Source: Gossypium raimondii
Lineage: Eukaryota; Streptophyta; Magnoliopsida; Malvales; Malvaceae
Direction of reading: 5' to 3'
Length of the DNA: 64,000 nt
NCBI RefSeq assembly: GCF_025698545.1
Contig: NC_068569.1
Location: 22,878,001-22,942,000 of the forward strand
Shown: piece by piece, positions 50,417 through 63,010 of the stretch
Layout of the letters: each line of letters opens with the position of its first letter
Numbering within the stretch: position 1 is the first letter of the stretch
Program-made: the position numbers and the translations under genes
The notes under the pieces: generated by a model
What the model was told of the DNA's origin: nothing
Database searches by the model: none
What the model saw: only the letters and a program-made list of their open reading frames with translations

Positions 50417-53150
50417 ATTAAGGCTCGGTTTGTTTACCAGTAAAATGTTTTTCGGAAAATGATTTCTAGAAAATGATTTACTTTTCTGGAAATGATTTAC
50501 TTTTCTGGTGTTTGGATGAATCTGTGTAAAATATTTTCTGTTGTTTGGCAGATTTCCTGAAAATATTTTCCAGAAAAGTTGTTTTTACATATATTAATAA
50601 ATTTATATATATTAATAAATTTATATTTTAAATTGGTTTTATATATATTACAATGATTTATTTATTTATAAATAAATAAATCAAATTAAATATATAATAA
50701 TACTCAATTATTAAGCTAGAATATTAACCGTTATAAATTGAAAACAACCAAAATTTATTCACACTTTTTCAGATAAACGACAAACACAAACATAGGTTTT
50801 CCTTGTATACATAATGGAAGTTTATTAGCTTAATATTGATGACCACAAAAATTTTATTGTTCATCAATTTAATTTAACAGAGAAATTATTTTTTCTCAAA
50901 CATATGTATAATTTGAAGACATTGAAACTAGGAGCTCAAGTCAAAGCTCAAAGCCTTGGTACTAGCTGCAATTAATGAAGCTGTTTTGTAACAACTCTTT
51001 AGCAAATAGTCCTCAAGTTTGACATCACAAGTTTACATTTGCCGTTTTATAGCTTGTTTTAGATGGTCCCCAATTTAACTTGCATCACTAACATGAAGTA
51101 GAAAGTAGGCAGCGGGCATCAAATCTCAAGCAAAAAAATTAACAAAAATGGTTCTAACTAGACAAAATCTAAAAATCAGAAAAATGGTGACCATTATTAT
51201 TCGCATGAAGACCTAAGATAACAAATTGTGTAATTGATAGCAAGAGTTTCAGTCAAAAGTTCCACACGGTGAACAAATTATCATAAACAAAGCTGGCCTA
51301 TTACTCAAAAGCTATTCCCGTTTCTTTCTTTCATATTGTATCCCCAAGTTTTAGGACTCATCTACATAGTTTCACCCTATTCTAATTTAAAGGAATCAAG
51401 TTATCTAAATACAGTTGAGATAAAATAAACCAGCCAGCTGAGATGGGTAAGCATGTTACAATGATAAAATATGTTTGCAAATGGGCAGAATTAACTATTG
51501 AAAAAGGATTGATAGATTCAATTCCATCAATGAACATCTTCCACAGAGATTTATTTGGGAATAGCACAAAAAAAAAAACACAACAACTACATGGAAACAT
51601 TTTATCAACCACTCAACAACAATGAAGAGCATCAAAGAATGATCTCAAGATAGAAAACAACTTGACTTAGACAAACTATGATCTAGTGAATAAGCTCAAC
51701 AAAAATCAGAACTCTTAGTAGAGATAACTTTCACATAGAATTTTTTCCATACATATATTTTCCCATATCCAAAACATATATTTCCTTTTTAAGTTTTCTT
51801 CAATAATAAAGCAGAAACATCATGCTCAAACACACAACAATTGCTCGAAACAAGATCTCTTAAGCATAATAAATAAATAAAGGAGAAGTTCACTACAGTA
51901 TAATTGTACAAACCACTAGAAGAAGGGCCTGATTCACCACTGGATCCGCTGGAACTATTGCATCTACTATTTCTATGGGTTAACCCCTTCTCTATTGCTA
52001 CTGGAGGGTAACTGCTACCAACTATATCTACGACCTCATCAACTTAATCATTACCTAACAAGAAAGAGAAGAAATGTTAGTTTCTGCAATGATTTGGTTT
52101 ACTACTACCTTGCTATCTGTAAACAAATCCAAAAATGCACAGAGGTTGGTAAATTACCTTTACACGACTGCATTGATGAATTGCTAAACCCTGACTCATT
52201 AAGAAGCTACAAAAACGGAAAAGACAAAGCAATATCATAAATGCAAATGTTGCATTTTGGATAAAAGAAAAAGAAAGGCACCAAAAGATGAGATAGATGC
52301 ATAAGGATACCTCCATTTCACAAGATTCAGCTTTTGCCTGGTTTTTCTGCTTTTCCAGCAAATAGTCATCCAAAAGTTTACACAATTTGTACAATGTTTC
52401 ATGACTTAGAGCATCAATATCGATCTCAATCTCATCCTCACCCATTTGACCATCACTAGAACTCTGCTCTTTAAGAAAGTCAACAATGTTTTCAGGCAAT
52501 TCTCCCAACAAAGACTCTAATTCTGTGCTTAAATTATGCTTCTCCCGATCGGTCATGATCTGTCTGATGGGCTCTGGCTTGACAATAGCATCTTTTTGGT
52601 TAACTTTTTTCTTTTTCAAAGGTAAAATATTACTATTCGTTTCACCTTCTATAGGTGTAGCTGCTGTTGAAGGCACATCATCAACAATTTTTGTTACAGG
52701 CAACAAAGAAACAAAGAAACAAAGAAAGGCAACAAATTTCAGGCATAAAATCGATTAAAAGTGTGGAAAAGTAAAGAACAAGAAGGAAAAAAAAAGAGCT
52801 TTATGCCATACCTTAAGCCAAGAACCAGCGAAGAATTCATGGTAGATTTGCATGAGAAAGAGAGAAAGAGAGGAAATGAAACAGAATATGCTGAGAAGAG
52901 AAGATATGCGACGGACTTTTACCTGGAAGAGAAGATAAAGAACGGAAGAAGGAAAAGAAATGAAGAACGGAAGAAGGAGAAGGAGCCTTACCTGGATGAA
53001 GGAGGAACTGGAAAATGTTTTACAGAAATGAAATTCGTAAACCATTTTCACCCGTGTCTTGGAAAATATTTTTCAAATGTAAAATGTTTTTAGTCAAACA
53101 AACACTGGAAAATCAGGTAATGTTTTCCTGCAAACAAACTGACTCTAAGT
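50417..53150. mobile_element. Probable non-autonomous DNA transposon carrying a captured gene fragment
   Basis: The left end reads TTAAGGCTCGGTTTGTTTAC, and the right end, reverse-complemented, TTAGAGTCAGTTTGTTTGC. These are imperfect inverted repeats followed on both sides by subterminal AAAATGTTTT and GGAAAATATTTTCC motifs, as in hAT-like elements. No transposase is visible. The interior holds exons and introns of a GTE-type gene on the minus strand (51914-52706), so introns were captured with the exons, which rules out simple retroposition. No target duplication found; the left end abuts the reversed LTR. Confidence 0.6.
51914..52706 (-). pseudogene. Captured fragment of a BET/GTE bromodomain gene (NET domain), broken
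   Basis: Exon A runs from at least 52706 to 52311 and encodes a lysine-rich stretch, then the extra-terminal (NET) domain: IMTDREKHNLSTELESLLGE ... EDEIEIDIDALSHETLYKLC ... LLDDYLLEKQKNQAKAE. Exon B is 52206-52158 (LLNESGFSNSSMQSCK) and exon C 52054-51914 (SSYPPVAIEKG...SSSGSSGESGPSSS). All three use GT-AG-like borders in consistent phase. Exon C has an in-frame TAA four codons in, and the bromodomain that should lie upstream is absent. Intact GTE proteins bind acetylated histones; this copy cannot. The NET-domain recognition is firm. Confidence 0.85.
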
Positions 53151-54394
53151 GTGGGTTTTGATGAACAGTATATTTATTTGCGGTTAGTATAAAAATAGTG
53201 GTGGTGGAGAGATTAGATATTGTAACGATGTTGTAGCGTGAGACAAAAAGTGAGTTAAACTCACCGTACCGCATCGCCCATCTAAACAAGTACGGATTTA
53301 AAATTATTAAAATATAAAACCGTATTGAATCCAAGGAACCAAAATAAACATAGCAAAGAGCACTTGGTTTATTAACAAGCTACTCGTGTTGGATTAATTG
53401 ATTTTTAATTAAATTATAAAATAAAATTTAAAAGTTCAAATATATTTAAGTTTTTGTATTTTTCATGAGTTAGAATTCAGTTTTCATACTTTTATTTTTA
53501 AAATTTTATTCTTTTTATTTTTGAATTTAAAATTCAACTTCAATTATTAGCACTATAAAATTTTCTTTTAATTTTGTTGAAGTGACATTTTAACTTTTTC
53601 TAACAAAATACTCACATGATAACCATGTAAAAGCATTGTAATAAATGTAAATTTAATAGATAATTTTAATAGTGTTTAACAACTCTTAAAAATTACATCA
53701 CTATTTTAATTAAAATAAAATATTTGGTCTAATCAACATTGTAAAAGTTGAGGTATATGTCAAGAAGTTGATGTATAATGATTAAATATTAAATTTTAGC
53801 GTAGTATAGGGACCAAAATTGAAACTTGACCATTGTTGTATAATCTATAGAAAAATGCATTCATAGGTTTTTTTTGGTGCCATGTTTATAAATAGTTAAA
53901 AAAATCACTTTTAACCTTTCAACTAGTAGTAACTTTTTTATTCTTAGGTCAACATACAAATGATATAATAGTAAAATAATAAGACGAATATCACATATAC
54001 GTATTTAAATTAATTGGACTAACTAATGCGATTGTAAAAGTAAAGGGCCAAAGAATGTAAATTAAAATAAAAGATTAAATATCAAATATGAGCAATATTA
54101 AATTTTTAAAAGACTTGCTCTAACTCATCATGTCAAAATATTTTTTTATTAGGATAGTATTTCATTGAAAAACATTCACGCAAAAAATTATCAGAATAAT
54201 CAACAATATTAATTTTATCACGAAAAATTTGTTTTAGAAAAGGATTTTTCGAAAATGTATTAATTTTATAAAAAATAATATTTTTGGTGTTTGAGTAATT
54301 TAATGTAAAATATTTATTTGATAGATTTTCTTGAAATTATTTTGAATGAAACAAGCTGAATATAAAAGATTTTATAATTAAAACGTAATTGTTT
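53151..54394. other. Intergenic region, AT-rich
   Basis: No gene recognised. Confidence 0.5.
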
Positions 54395-54880
54395 TCATTA
54401 ATCGTTCCATAGTCGATCAAACATAATGGAACCAAGGTCAAGGTCCTTGTGAACATGTAAGCTGGGCAACTCATCTGCTACTTTATTCGCCTCATGGTTA
54501 AGAGAGACCATCCATTGCTTTTGCAAAGTTCCTCGATATCTCAACTAGCCGCGGACCATTTCCATCAACACAACCCTGATCCAACAATGAACTGCAACCA
54601 CATTATCACATTTAACCTGGACATTTCGATATCCCATTTCTCATGCCGAGCAAAATCTCCCCTTCGACATCATCAACCACTAGATTCAGGCCACTCCTTG
54701 TATTCAAATAAATCCAATCAAACAAGTGATGTGATCCTTCTTGGGGATAAGAATTCTCCAAATCGACTTCACACAAAGACAATCCCTCAGAGTATGGAGA
54801 ACAGACTCCACACAGGTGGCATGTGGCAGCAGCAGTTAAAGCCCTTCATCAGCAACCGCCTTCGAACCACCAACCATAAA
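54395..54880 (-). pseudogene. Non-LTR retrotransposon (LINE) relic, zf-RVT and RNase H pieces
   Basis: On the minus strand, about 54815-54735 reads SVLHTLRDCLCVKSIWRILI, the zinc-binding zf-RVT-type motif that follows reverse transcriptase in plant L1 elements. About 54505-54400 reads SLNHEANKVADELPSL, the end of the RNase H domain. The two lie in the expected order but are separated by stops and frame changes. The long plus-strand frame at 54494-55024 is an antisense shadow of this. Confidence 0.75.
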
Positions 54881-55247
54881 AACTATTTGAGTCGCTATGG
54901 ACTTTTAAGACTCCATAGCATCCTCATAAGCATTCCACACCAAAAATTGTCCACTACTGGACCGACTCCAAATGCAGATGTCATAAAAACGGAAATGCAT
55001 TCCCCTTTGCTAAATTTTGATTAATATGGTTTGTTTGTTTGTAAAAAGAAAGTTTTAAGAAATGTGAAGTGTAACAAATGCTAAATACAGATTCATCCCC
55101 CAATGTACAACTTTGTACAGATTCCACACACTCATTACGTAACCAGAGTTGAGAGCAAAGCTCTTACAGTTTTGTATAACATAAACATATATGGATTAGG
55201 CTTAAAATATGCCCGAAAAGATATAGCATTTATTTAGTAGGTAAAGA

Positions 55248-55940
55248 TTAAACACTGATCCCAGAATCTGGGTTAAGCTTGGAAGCAGCAAGGTTGGCAA
55301 CGTGGAACTGTGGTTTGTAACTGTTGGTAGGCCGGTCAAGTACAGGCGGTTCATTCAAGAATGCCCAATTGCTCCTTGTCCACCTGAAATCATTTACATT
55401 AATTTTACGTTATTAAAAGAAAAAGTCAACTATAAGCCTTTTTTTTTCTATTGAGTAAACTAGTCAACTAAGATTTAGCTACTTACCAGCCATTTTTCTT
55501 TATGATATTCTCCAGGCTTGTTTCTGCATCCTCCTGGCTGGAGTTTGATCTCAGATTCTTACTTCCATGCTCCTCCAATGGTGTTTCCTGCCATATATAG
55601 ATGTAAAAGAATCATATCCTCGTATCTATATCCGAAAATTTATCAAATGAGTGAAAAATGGGAGTGCTTTAAAGATTTATATACCAGGGAAGAGTGAGTG
55701 CAGGTATATGATGGACTAAAAGTAGCTTTAAGATGTTCTGCCTCCGTTTGCTTCTTTGATTTCCAATAAGCTTCGATCTCTTCCTTGGTCAACGATCGAT
55801 TTCGTTCGCGTATTACTGAAAAACATTTTCAAATAAATTGAAGGCAACAGCATGGAATCACTAAAGAATTCACAGAAATTACCTGATGTAGGATCCGATT
55901 CTGATACAGGAGAATCCCATCCCGCCATTAAAGAACCCAT
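55248..55940 (-). CDS. Small plant protein of unknown function
   Basis: Four exons on the minus strand, 55940-55883, 55815-55685, 55587-55487 and 55383-55248, 141 residues, all junctions GT-AG and in phase (phase 1 after exon 1, phase 2 after exon 3). The protein starts MGSLMAGWDSPVSES, has a charged stretch RNRSLTKEEIEAYWKSKKQT near residue 24, and a C-terminal block ENIIKKNGWWTRSNWAFLNE followed by PP. No signal peptide, membrane segment or catalytic motif is visible. It resembles short plant-specific proteins I have seen annotated only as uncharacterised; I give no function. The consistent splicing phase across four exons and the charged conserved-looking blocks argue for a real gene. Its poly-A region lies left of 55248. 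Confidence 0.82.
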
Positions 55941-56799
55941 TTTAACGATGTGCTTTTACTTTCTTGAAAAACCAGAATAAAGTAGTAATTTGTGACTATG
56001 TCTCAGCAGATGTTGAGAAAGCCTTTTATATATAGGCTTGATCTTATTCTCGTCCTTATCCTCGAGACCAAAGTATATTATTTCACTTAGGCATTGACAA
56101 AAATGATAGTTACAAGCTCCACTATCTATTTAGCAGCCAACAGAATTTTCGTCAAAGCTATGGGAAAACCAGAGGGATTTATGAAAATTGTGGGCTGATG
56201 CAGGGGTTGTGAAGTATTTATCTTCCATTTGATAATCCAAAACTATTGATGACACTGACTGCGCATTAATTTACGTTACTAGTTTTTATGATGAAAATCC
56301 ATTTGAGGATAAGGATAAAATATGGGTGTCAAGTCACCGAATCTAATTTATCCCACTCCGAGGTTAATTGAGATGGTAAGTCTCTTTTTTATCTTAATTA
56401 TTGATCGACGATTCGATCATCGTTTTAGGTATGAAATAGTTTTAAAACTTGTAATATTAGTATCTACTTTTAATGCATTCACAGAATTTAAAAAATCAAT
56501 TATAGACTCTTTCTGATAAATACCTTAAGAAATAGAGAAAAGAAAATTAAAAATTTTAAATTTTTAACGGGTTAAAAGTTTAAAGAAAAATTGTATTAAA
56601 ATGCTTTAAATTTTTAGAGAGCTAACAAATGTAATGTTATTATTTAATTAAAGGATTAAAAGAGATTAAGTTGAATTATTAATTGAAAGAGAGGCTAAAA
56701 TGGAATTACATTATTTAACCGGTCCATGATGAAATTTTTAAAGGAAAGACAAATTGAGTTTTTTTTGGTAAACCTTTGGTTTAAATGTGTCAAAGGTCC
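55941..56799. other. Promoter side of the small gene, then AT-rich intergenic DNA
   Basis: The first few hundred bases upstream of the small gene are not strongly AT-rich. A TATATATAGG stretch at 56027-56036 (CCTATATATA on the minus strand) is about 90 bp upstream of the ATG and could be its TATA box. No other gene is seen. Confidence 0.45.
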
Positions 56800-57425
56800 C
56801 TATACTATTTTGAAAATTAAAATTTAGTCTCTATATTTTAATTTTAAGAAATGGAGTTCCTGTATTTTTTATTTAAAATTTGGGTCCCTCTGTCTAATTT
56901 TGTCACTAAAGTTAACGGTATCAAAGGTAAAATAATTTTTACCCTCAATATTTACAATTTTTTATCAATTTGGTCATTACCCTTTAAAAGCACATACAAA
57001 ATTCAAAATTTTTTCACATTTTAAATAAAACTTAGAAATTTTAAAATTATAATTTTAAAAGTTAAACTAACAATTGAACCGATTTCAAAATGATCTAACC
57101 AATCGGTTAGATTGTTTTGGGAACAAATTGGTTAGACCATTTGAAATCTATTAAATTGTCAGTTTAATTTTTAAAATTATAAGCTTTAAAATTTCTAAGT
57201 TTTATTTAAAATAGGAAAAAAGTCATTTTTAAATTTATTATGTACTTTTAAAGAGTACAAGCAAATTGATAAAAAACTATAAATGTTGAGAGCTGAAAAG
57301 TTATTTTACAACTTTAATAGAAAAATTAAACGAAAATAAAAATTTTTAAATAAAAAAGTTCAAGGACTTAATGTCTCAAAATTAAAGTATAGGGACTAAA
57401 ATTTTAAATTAAAAAAAAGTAGAAA
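56800..57425. mobile_element. Foldback MITE, about 0.6 kb
   Basis: Left phrase AATTTAGTCTCTATATTTTA pairs with right-arm TAAAGTATAGGGACTAAAATT. Matching continues inward to a centre near 57110 (AACCAATCGGTTAGATTG...CAAATTGGTTAGACC). The arms are each about 300 bp and imperfect. It has no coding capacity. Confidence 0.75.
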
Positions 57426-57427
57426 AA

Positions 57428-57480
57428 CCTTCTAAATATTTTTTTTTGGTTTAGACGCTAAAATGTTACTCTTTTTAACT
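57428..57480 (+). repeat. 53 bp direct repeat, left copy, flanking the one-LTR element
   Basis: Starts CCTTCTAAATA and ends CTTTTTAACT, including a nine-base T run and GGTTTAGACGCTAAAATG. It is identical to 63011-63063. The LTR begins at the next base. Confidence 0.92.
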
Positions 57481-59910
57481 TGTCGAAACCATTTTTTTGA
57501 AAACAAAAAATTTAGTTATCGACTTTGAAAACAAAAATTGGAGTCGCCACCGATCCGTGATTTAGGTGTGACCGGCTCACCTTTAAAACAATTTGGTCTA
57601 CGAAATTTGAGAAAACGGGTTCGGGAGTCAGTTACGCACGAGGAAGGGTTAGCACCCTCGTAACGCCCAAAAATCGGTACCAAATTGATTATTTAATGTC
57701 TTGGTGTCGAAAATTAAAAAGATTTTGTTAAACTCAAATGTTGAAATCTGAAAAGGATAATCAATTATTCAAGTCATGCGAAGAAATTGAGACCCAATAC
57801 GTTAGGGTACAATTTCTCAAAATGCCCGAATTTTGAATATCACTTTTCAATTAATTTTCAAAGAAAATCTTCATTTCGAGAAAATAATATGTCATGTCCA
57901 ATGCGTTAGGACATAACATATCGAATTCCCGAAAATGATTTTTGTTTATATTTTAAATAACGAATATTCTCGGTTATTTGGAATTAACGAAGAAAATCGG
58001 AACCCAATACGTTAGGGCTCAATTTTCCTCGAAAATCCCTAACTTGAATATCGTTTTTATTTTGAAAATCTTTGAATCATAAAAAATAATTTAATGTTTT
58101 GACAAAATCAAAATGTAGTTAAAAAATGTGTTAAAAATGTCAATGCAACATGAAACGAATATTTTAATTTAAATTATACATGTATATGATATATATATAT
58201 ATATATATATATAAATGGTATAAAAGTAAATTTTGCAAATATGTATATGACCATGAAATAATAAAAATAATAATAATAAAAATGCATAAGTTTTATAAAA
58301 TATTAGTGCATACATATATATGAATACAAAAGTCATGAAAATAAAACAATAATAAAATACATATCAAGTATATTCATACATTTACAAAAAATAAAAGTAA
58401 AAATATAATATATTAGTAAATTATAAAAAAATGAAAATATATACATAAAAACATGCAAAAAAATATTTATAATAATTTGAATAATGTATAAACATGCACA
58501 TTATGAAAGAAATATATATATATATATAGGATTATAAAATATGAAAATGTATAAATATTATCAAATAATAATGTATGTACGTATGTATGTAAAAACTAAG
58601 AAAATAAAATAATAATAGAATATGTATGTGTATTCATTTAAAAACATTTAAAATATATACATATATATTATAATAAAACAAACATATGCGTATATATGCA
58701 TAAATATAATAATAAAAATAAAAAATGTATATATATTAATAAAATAAAACAATATATATATATATATATATATAAAATAAGATACATATGCGCATAAATA
58801 TATATAATAATAATAAAATAATAATGAGTAATATAATAATAATAGTAATATATAATATAATAACAAAGATAACAGCAACTTAATAACAATAATAGTATTA
58901 AGAAACTAATATTTAATCTAATTTGTAAAAGCAAATACAATGGACTAAATTAGAATCAAAACAAAATTAACAACACAAAATCAAATTAAAATAGAGGATG
59001 AATTTGCAAAATGCCGGCAACATGAAGGGTCAAAAGGGAAATTAATCCCTCCTCTCCCAAAGTGCTGTGCAGCACTGGATTAAAATCAAACAAATTTAAT
59101 GTTTTAGGGAAAAATTTGAAAATAGCAAAAACAGTGGTTTTGAAATAATGAAAACATGAGAGGATTAAAAGCATAAATAACCCATAAGTGCTTAAAACCC
59201 TTTTCAATCTCAAATTTAAAGCTATTCTGCAGCAGCTTCAAAAATTGTTTCATCTCTTCCCAACTCCTCACGCCAAAACCCCCTCCCTTTTAACTTTGAT
59301 TTGGACAAATGAAGCAAACGATGCCGACGGCGCGCCTCTGCTGGTAAGAATCCCCTCCCTTTCTTTTACTTTTCGTTTTCTTTCTTAAAAAAAACGAAGT
59401 AAAATACAAAAGAAAAAGATGAGACAAAAAAGAAACAGTAAAAAAAAACTTGGAAAGAACAAATCACCTTCAAAAATTTGTTTTTTCTAATTCTTTTCTT
59501 TCGTATTTCAGTATTTTTCAATATATGTCTGTGTAACCCTTTTACAGATTTGATTTGGCTTTATATAGCCGAAACAACGGAGAAAGAAACTATCGAAAAA
59601 AAACTCTCCCCCCCCTCTGTCGTCTTCTCTGCCATTATTTTTATTCGTGGTTCATGGCTTGTTGCCGGTGTGGGCGTTGGAGAACGTGGGTGAGACAACG
59701 TGGGCAGTTGCTATGCAATCATGCGTGAAGACGGTTGCTGCAACGTGGGGGCGAGGGTGATGTCGATCTGCTGCTTATTGCCAAATGTTTCTGCTGTTCA
59801 TTTTTTTTTATTTTAGGCTAGTGGGTCAGGTATTTGGGTTAATGACTTGGGCTTGTAATGGGTTTGGGCTTTAGGCTTAGTTGGGCCCGGGTCAAAAATT
59901 GGGTGTTACA
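57481..59910 (+). mobile_element. 5' LTR of a LARD-like retrotransposon, 2.43 kb
   Basis: Begins TGTCGAAACC and ends GGGTGTTACA. It is the same family as the solo LTR at 46066-48307: same start, the GGAGTCGCCACCGATCCGTG block, the CACGAGGAAGGGTTAGCACC block and the CCCAATACGTTAGGG phrases. TA and TAA microsatellites fill 58190-58880. An ATG at 59321 is followed by a splice-donor-like GTAAG at 59344. No protein-coding gene. Confidence 0.88.
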
Positions 59911-62900
59911 GCTGCCCCTCTTTGCTTGTTGTCGTGTAACGGGAACAGAGCAAAGACTAAAAAGCCCAATTTTGCCCGGTCATGCTGAACCTTGGCGCTC
60001 TTCAAGTAGCCTCATTCCAACCTACTGCGTCTGCAGAGGTATAGGAATCGGTGCTTCAATCCACTCCACTGCAACATCAAGGAGATGGGACTTGTACCTT
60101 GTAGCTTCTCAAAAGAACAAAATTTGCAATCTCTAATCTGCTCCACCGTAACTTCAGGGAGATAAGACTCGTAGCTTCAACTTATTCTGCTGCAACTTCA
60201 AAGATAAGTCTGAGGCGATCTGCTCTCTACAACTTTAGAGAGATAAGATCTGTGGTTTTAAGCTACTCCATCGCAACTTCAGGGAGATAAGATTAGTTTC
60301 TTCAATTTGTTCAACTGCAATTTCGGGGAAACAGATCCGTCGTCGTCAGTCTACTCCACTAATGCTTAAGGAGATAAGATCTGTAAATTTCAATCAATTC
60401 CACTGTTGCCCAGGGAGATAGAATTACTGGCTTCAATGTACTCCACTGTAACCTTAGGGAGGTAAAATCCGCCATCCTTAATCTGCTCCACTACTACTTA
60501 GGGAGACAAGATCTGAAATCTTCAATCTATTCCACTGCTGACCAGGGAGATAGAATTACGGCTTCAATGTACTCCACTGTAACCACAGGGAGGTAAAATC
60601 TGCCATCTTCGATCTGCTCCACTAATGCCTAGGGAGATAAGATCTGAAATCTATTCCATCACGACTGGGGAGATAGAATTACGGCTTCAATGTACTCCAC
60701 TTGTAACCACGTGGAGGTAAAATCGCCATCTTCGATCCGCTCCACTAATGCCTAGGAGATAAGATCTGAAATCTTCAATCTATTCCATCTTGCTTGCCGG
60801 AAGTAGAATTATCGGCTTCAATGTACTCACACCAGTAACCACGGGAGGTAAAATCGCCATTTTGATCTGCTCCACTCATCGCTTAGGAGACAAGATCTGA
60901 AATCTTCAATCTATTCCATCACGCCTGTGGAAGTAGAATTACTGGCTTCAATGTACTCCACTGTAACCACAGGGAGGTAAAATCTGCCATTTTTGATCTG
61001 CTCCACTACTGCTTAGGGAGACAAGATCTGAAATCTTCAATCTATTCCACTGCTGACCAGGGAGATAGAATTACTGGCTTCAATGTACTCCACTGTAACC
61101 ACAGGGAGGTAAAATCGCCATTTTTATCTGCTCCACTCATCGCTAGGGAGACAAGATCTCAAATCTTCAATCTATTTCACTCTTTGTCGTGGAAGTAGAA
61201 TTACTGGCTTCAATGTACTCCACTGTAACCACGAGGAGGTAAAATCTGCCATCTTCGATCTGCTTCACTGTCTATGCAGGAAGGCAAGATCTAAAATCTT
61301 CAATTCTATTCCACTGCTGCCCAGGGAAGTAGAATTACTGGCTTTAATGTACTCCACTGTAACCACGAGGAGGTAAAATCCGCCATCTTCGATCTGCTTC
61401 ACTGTCTATGCAGGAAGGCAAGATCTGCTATCTTTAACCTGCTCCGCTGCCACCGAAGGAGGCAAGGTTAGTGTCTTCGATTTGCTTCATTGTCAGTACA
61501 GGAAGGCAAAATCTGCTATCTTTAACCTGCTCCGCTGCCACCGAGGGAGGCAAGGTTAGTGTCTTCGATTTGCTTCGTTGTCAGTACAAGAAGGCAAGAT
61601 CTACTATATTCAGTCTGCTCTGCTGCAAACTCAGGAAGGCAAGGCTGAAGTTTCACCGGTTTGTCCTCTGAGGAACATGACCTGTATAATTCAACTTATG
61701 AACCTAATTATGCCTAGTGATTAGGATATCATGATCAGAATGAATTAAATGCTCCTAACTAGACATGTATGAATGACGTTTGAATGAATACAGAATGTTA
61801 TTTTTTCTGAGAATGATCCCGCTTAGGTAGTCATTACTAAAAATTTATTAAAGCCGTATCACTGACGCACTACAACGTCCTCTTGCTCGGCTAGCATCTT
61901 CAAAAAACCACTCAATCAGATTGCCCCCATTGTGAACTTCAAAGTTCAATCTACTGGGATGCAACATTGGTACCATCTTTTCCCCGCTGTAACCCAAGGG
62001 TAGAAAAATCTGGCCTTTTCTCAATCCTCATCTATCGCAATTCAAGGATGCAAAATGTGAAGCTCTTTGGTCTTTTATACCAATCTCAGGGTGTCATACC
62101 AAATGCCTATGCACGAATGAAGGATTCTCCTCTCCAAAGAAACCATTTTTTATTGCTAGGTGATCATTGCTTGCTTGTTCATTGACGCTTTGTCACTAAC
62201 ACGACATCTTGTCACTTTGTTCAATCAATATTATGACAACAAAATCTGAAGGGATAGTCTCAATTTAGACATTTCCTTCCCAGATATTTCAACCTTTAAA
62301 CTTGGTGCGTTCTAAACAATAGTCCTGTTTTAGGTTACTGTATTATTTAGAAACTTCTAGAGTAATATGCAAAACCTCCCTTGTGAAAGTTTTATTAGTC
62401 CATTAATCATTATTCCAATGCAACATGCTTGCAAAAAGCTTATAATAATGGATAAGAATAAAGTTAGTTTTGAGCATAGCTCGAAATGAATAAATTATCA
62501 AAAATAGTAAAGAAAGATAATAAAGAAATTGATTGGGAATGCGTATCTTGGAAAAGAATGAAGTATTCCAAGAATAACAAATTCAAAATAAATAGTATGG
62601 AGACGAGGTGCCCAGATGTCGCAGCTTGAACTTCTCTGTACAAACTTCTTGAAGACCATTTTGAGTTTGACATGTGTTTAGGAGATCTACATTACTCTGT
62701 CGATGCCCCAAGATGTCGCGTACCCTTTCCTGCTGACTAAGGCATATCAAGATCACAGCATGTCCCATTCTAATCAACATTTGAGCTGCTCTGATTACCT
62801 CATGCTCATTTTGATCAATGTTTGAGCCGCCCTTTTCGGGTTTTCAACTTAAATCCCCTTTGGTCTAAGGCGCCCTTTGCAGGTTTTCACCTTAGCCTCT

Positions 62901-63010
62901 CCACTTTTATTTTTCCATTTTTCATTTTTTCACTTTTTCATTTCTCATCTTTTTTTTTTCTTTTTTTTTTTTTGCGACTCAAAGTGCCATTTGCGAGGTT
63001 TTACCTTGGT
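59911..63010 (+). mobile_element. Non-coding internal region of the LARD-like element, truncated
   Basis: Starts GCTGCCCCTCTTTGC right after the LTR. I see no gag, protease, integrase or reverse transcriptase in any frame. The first 1.7 kb is a tandem array (listed apart). 61670-63010 is unique-looking and ends GCGAGGTTTTACCTTGGT, where the 53 bp flank copy begins. There is no second LTR. Large non-coding LTR elements that depend on proteins of others are known as LARDs. Confidence 0.7.
59970..61660 (+). repeat. Degenerate tandem array, about 130 bp period with 30-35 bp subunits
   Basis: The phrase CTTCAATGTACTCCACT or a close form recurs at about 60431, 60562, 60684, 60816, 60946, 61078, 61208 and 61342, spaced 122-134 bases apart. 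Each period contains related subunits of the form CTCCACT...AGGGAGATAAGATCTG. The left and right ends of the array are more degenerate, and the right end changes to a GCTCCGCTGCCACCGAGGGAG form. Confidence 0.9.

Noticed and set aside
54494-55024. A 176-codon plus-strand frame
   Set aside because: The opposite strand carries recognisable LINE zf-RVT and RNase H motifs, so this frame is an antisense shadow.
58648-58940. Long Tyr/Ile/Leu-rich minus-strand frames that look like membrane proteins
   Set aside because: Translation of TA/TAA microsatellite DNA inside an LTR.
59960-61660. The regular array considered as a CRISPR or a protein repeat domain
   Set aside because: Periods are degenerate and contiguous with no unique spacers, and the frames are broken; the setting is a plant retroelement.
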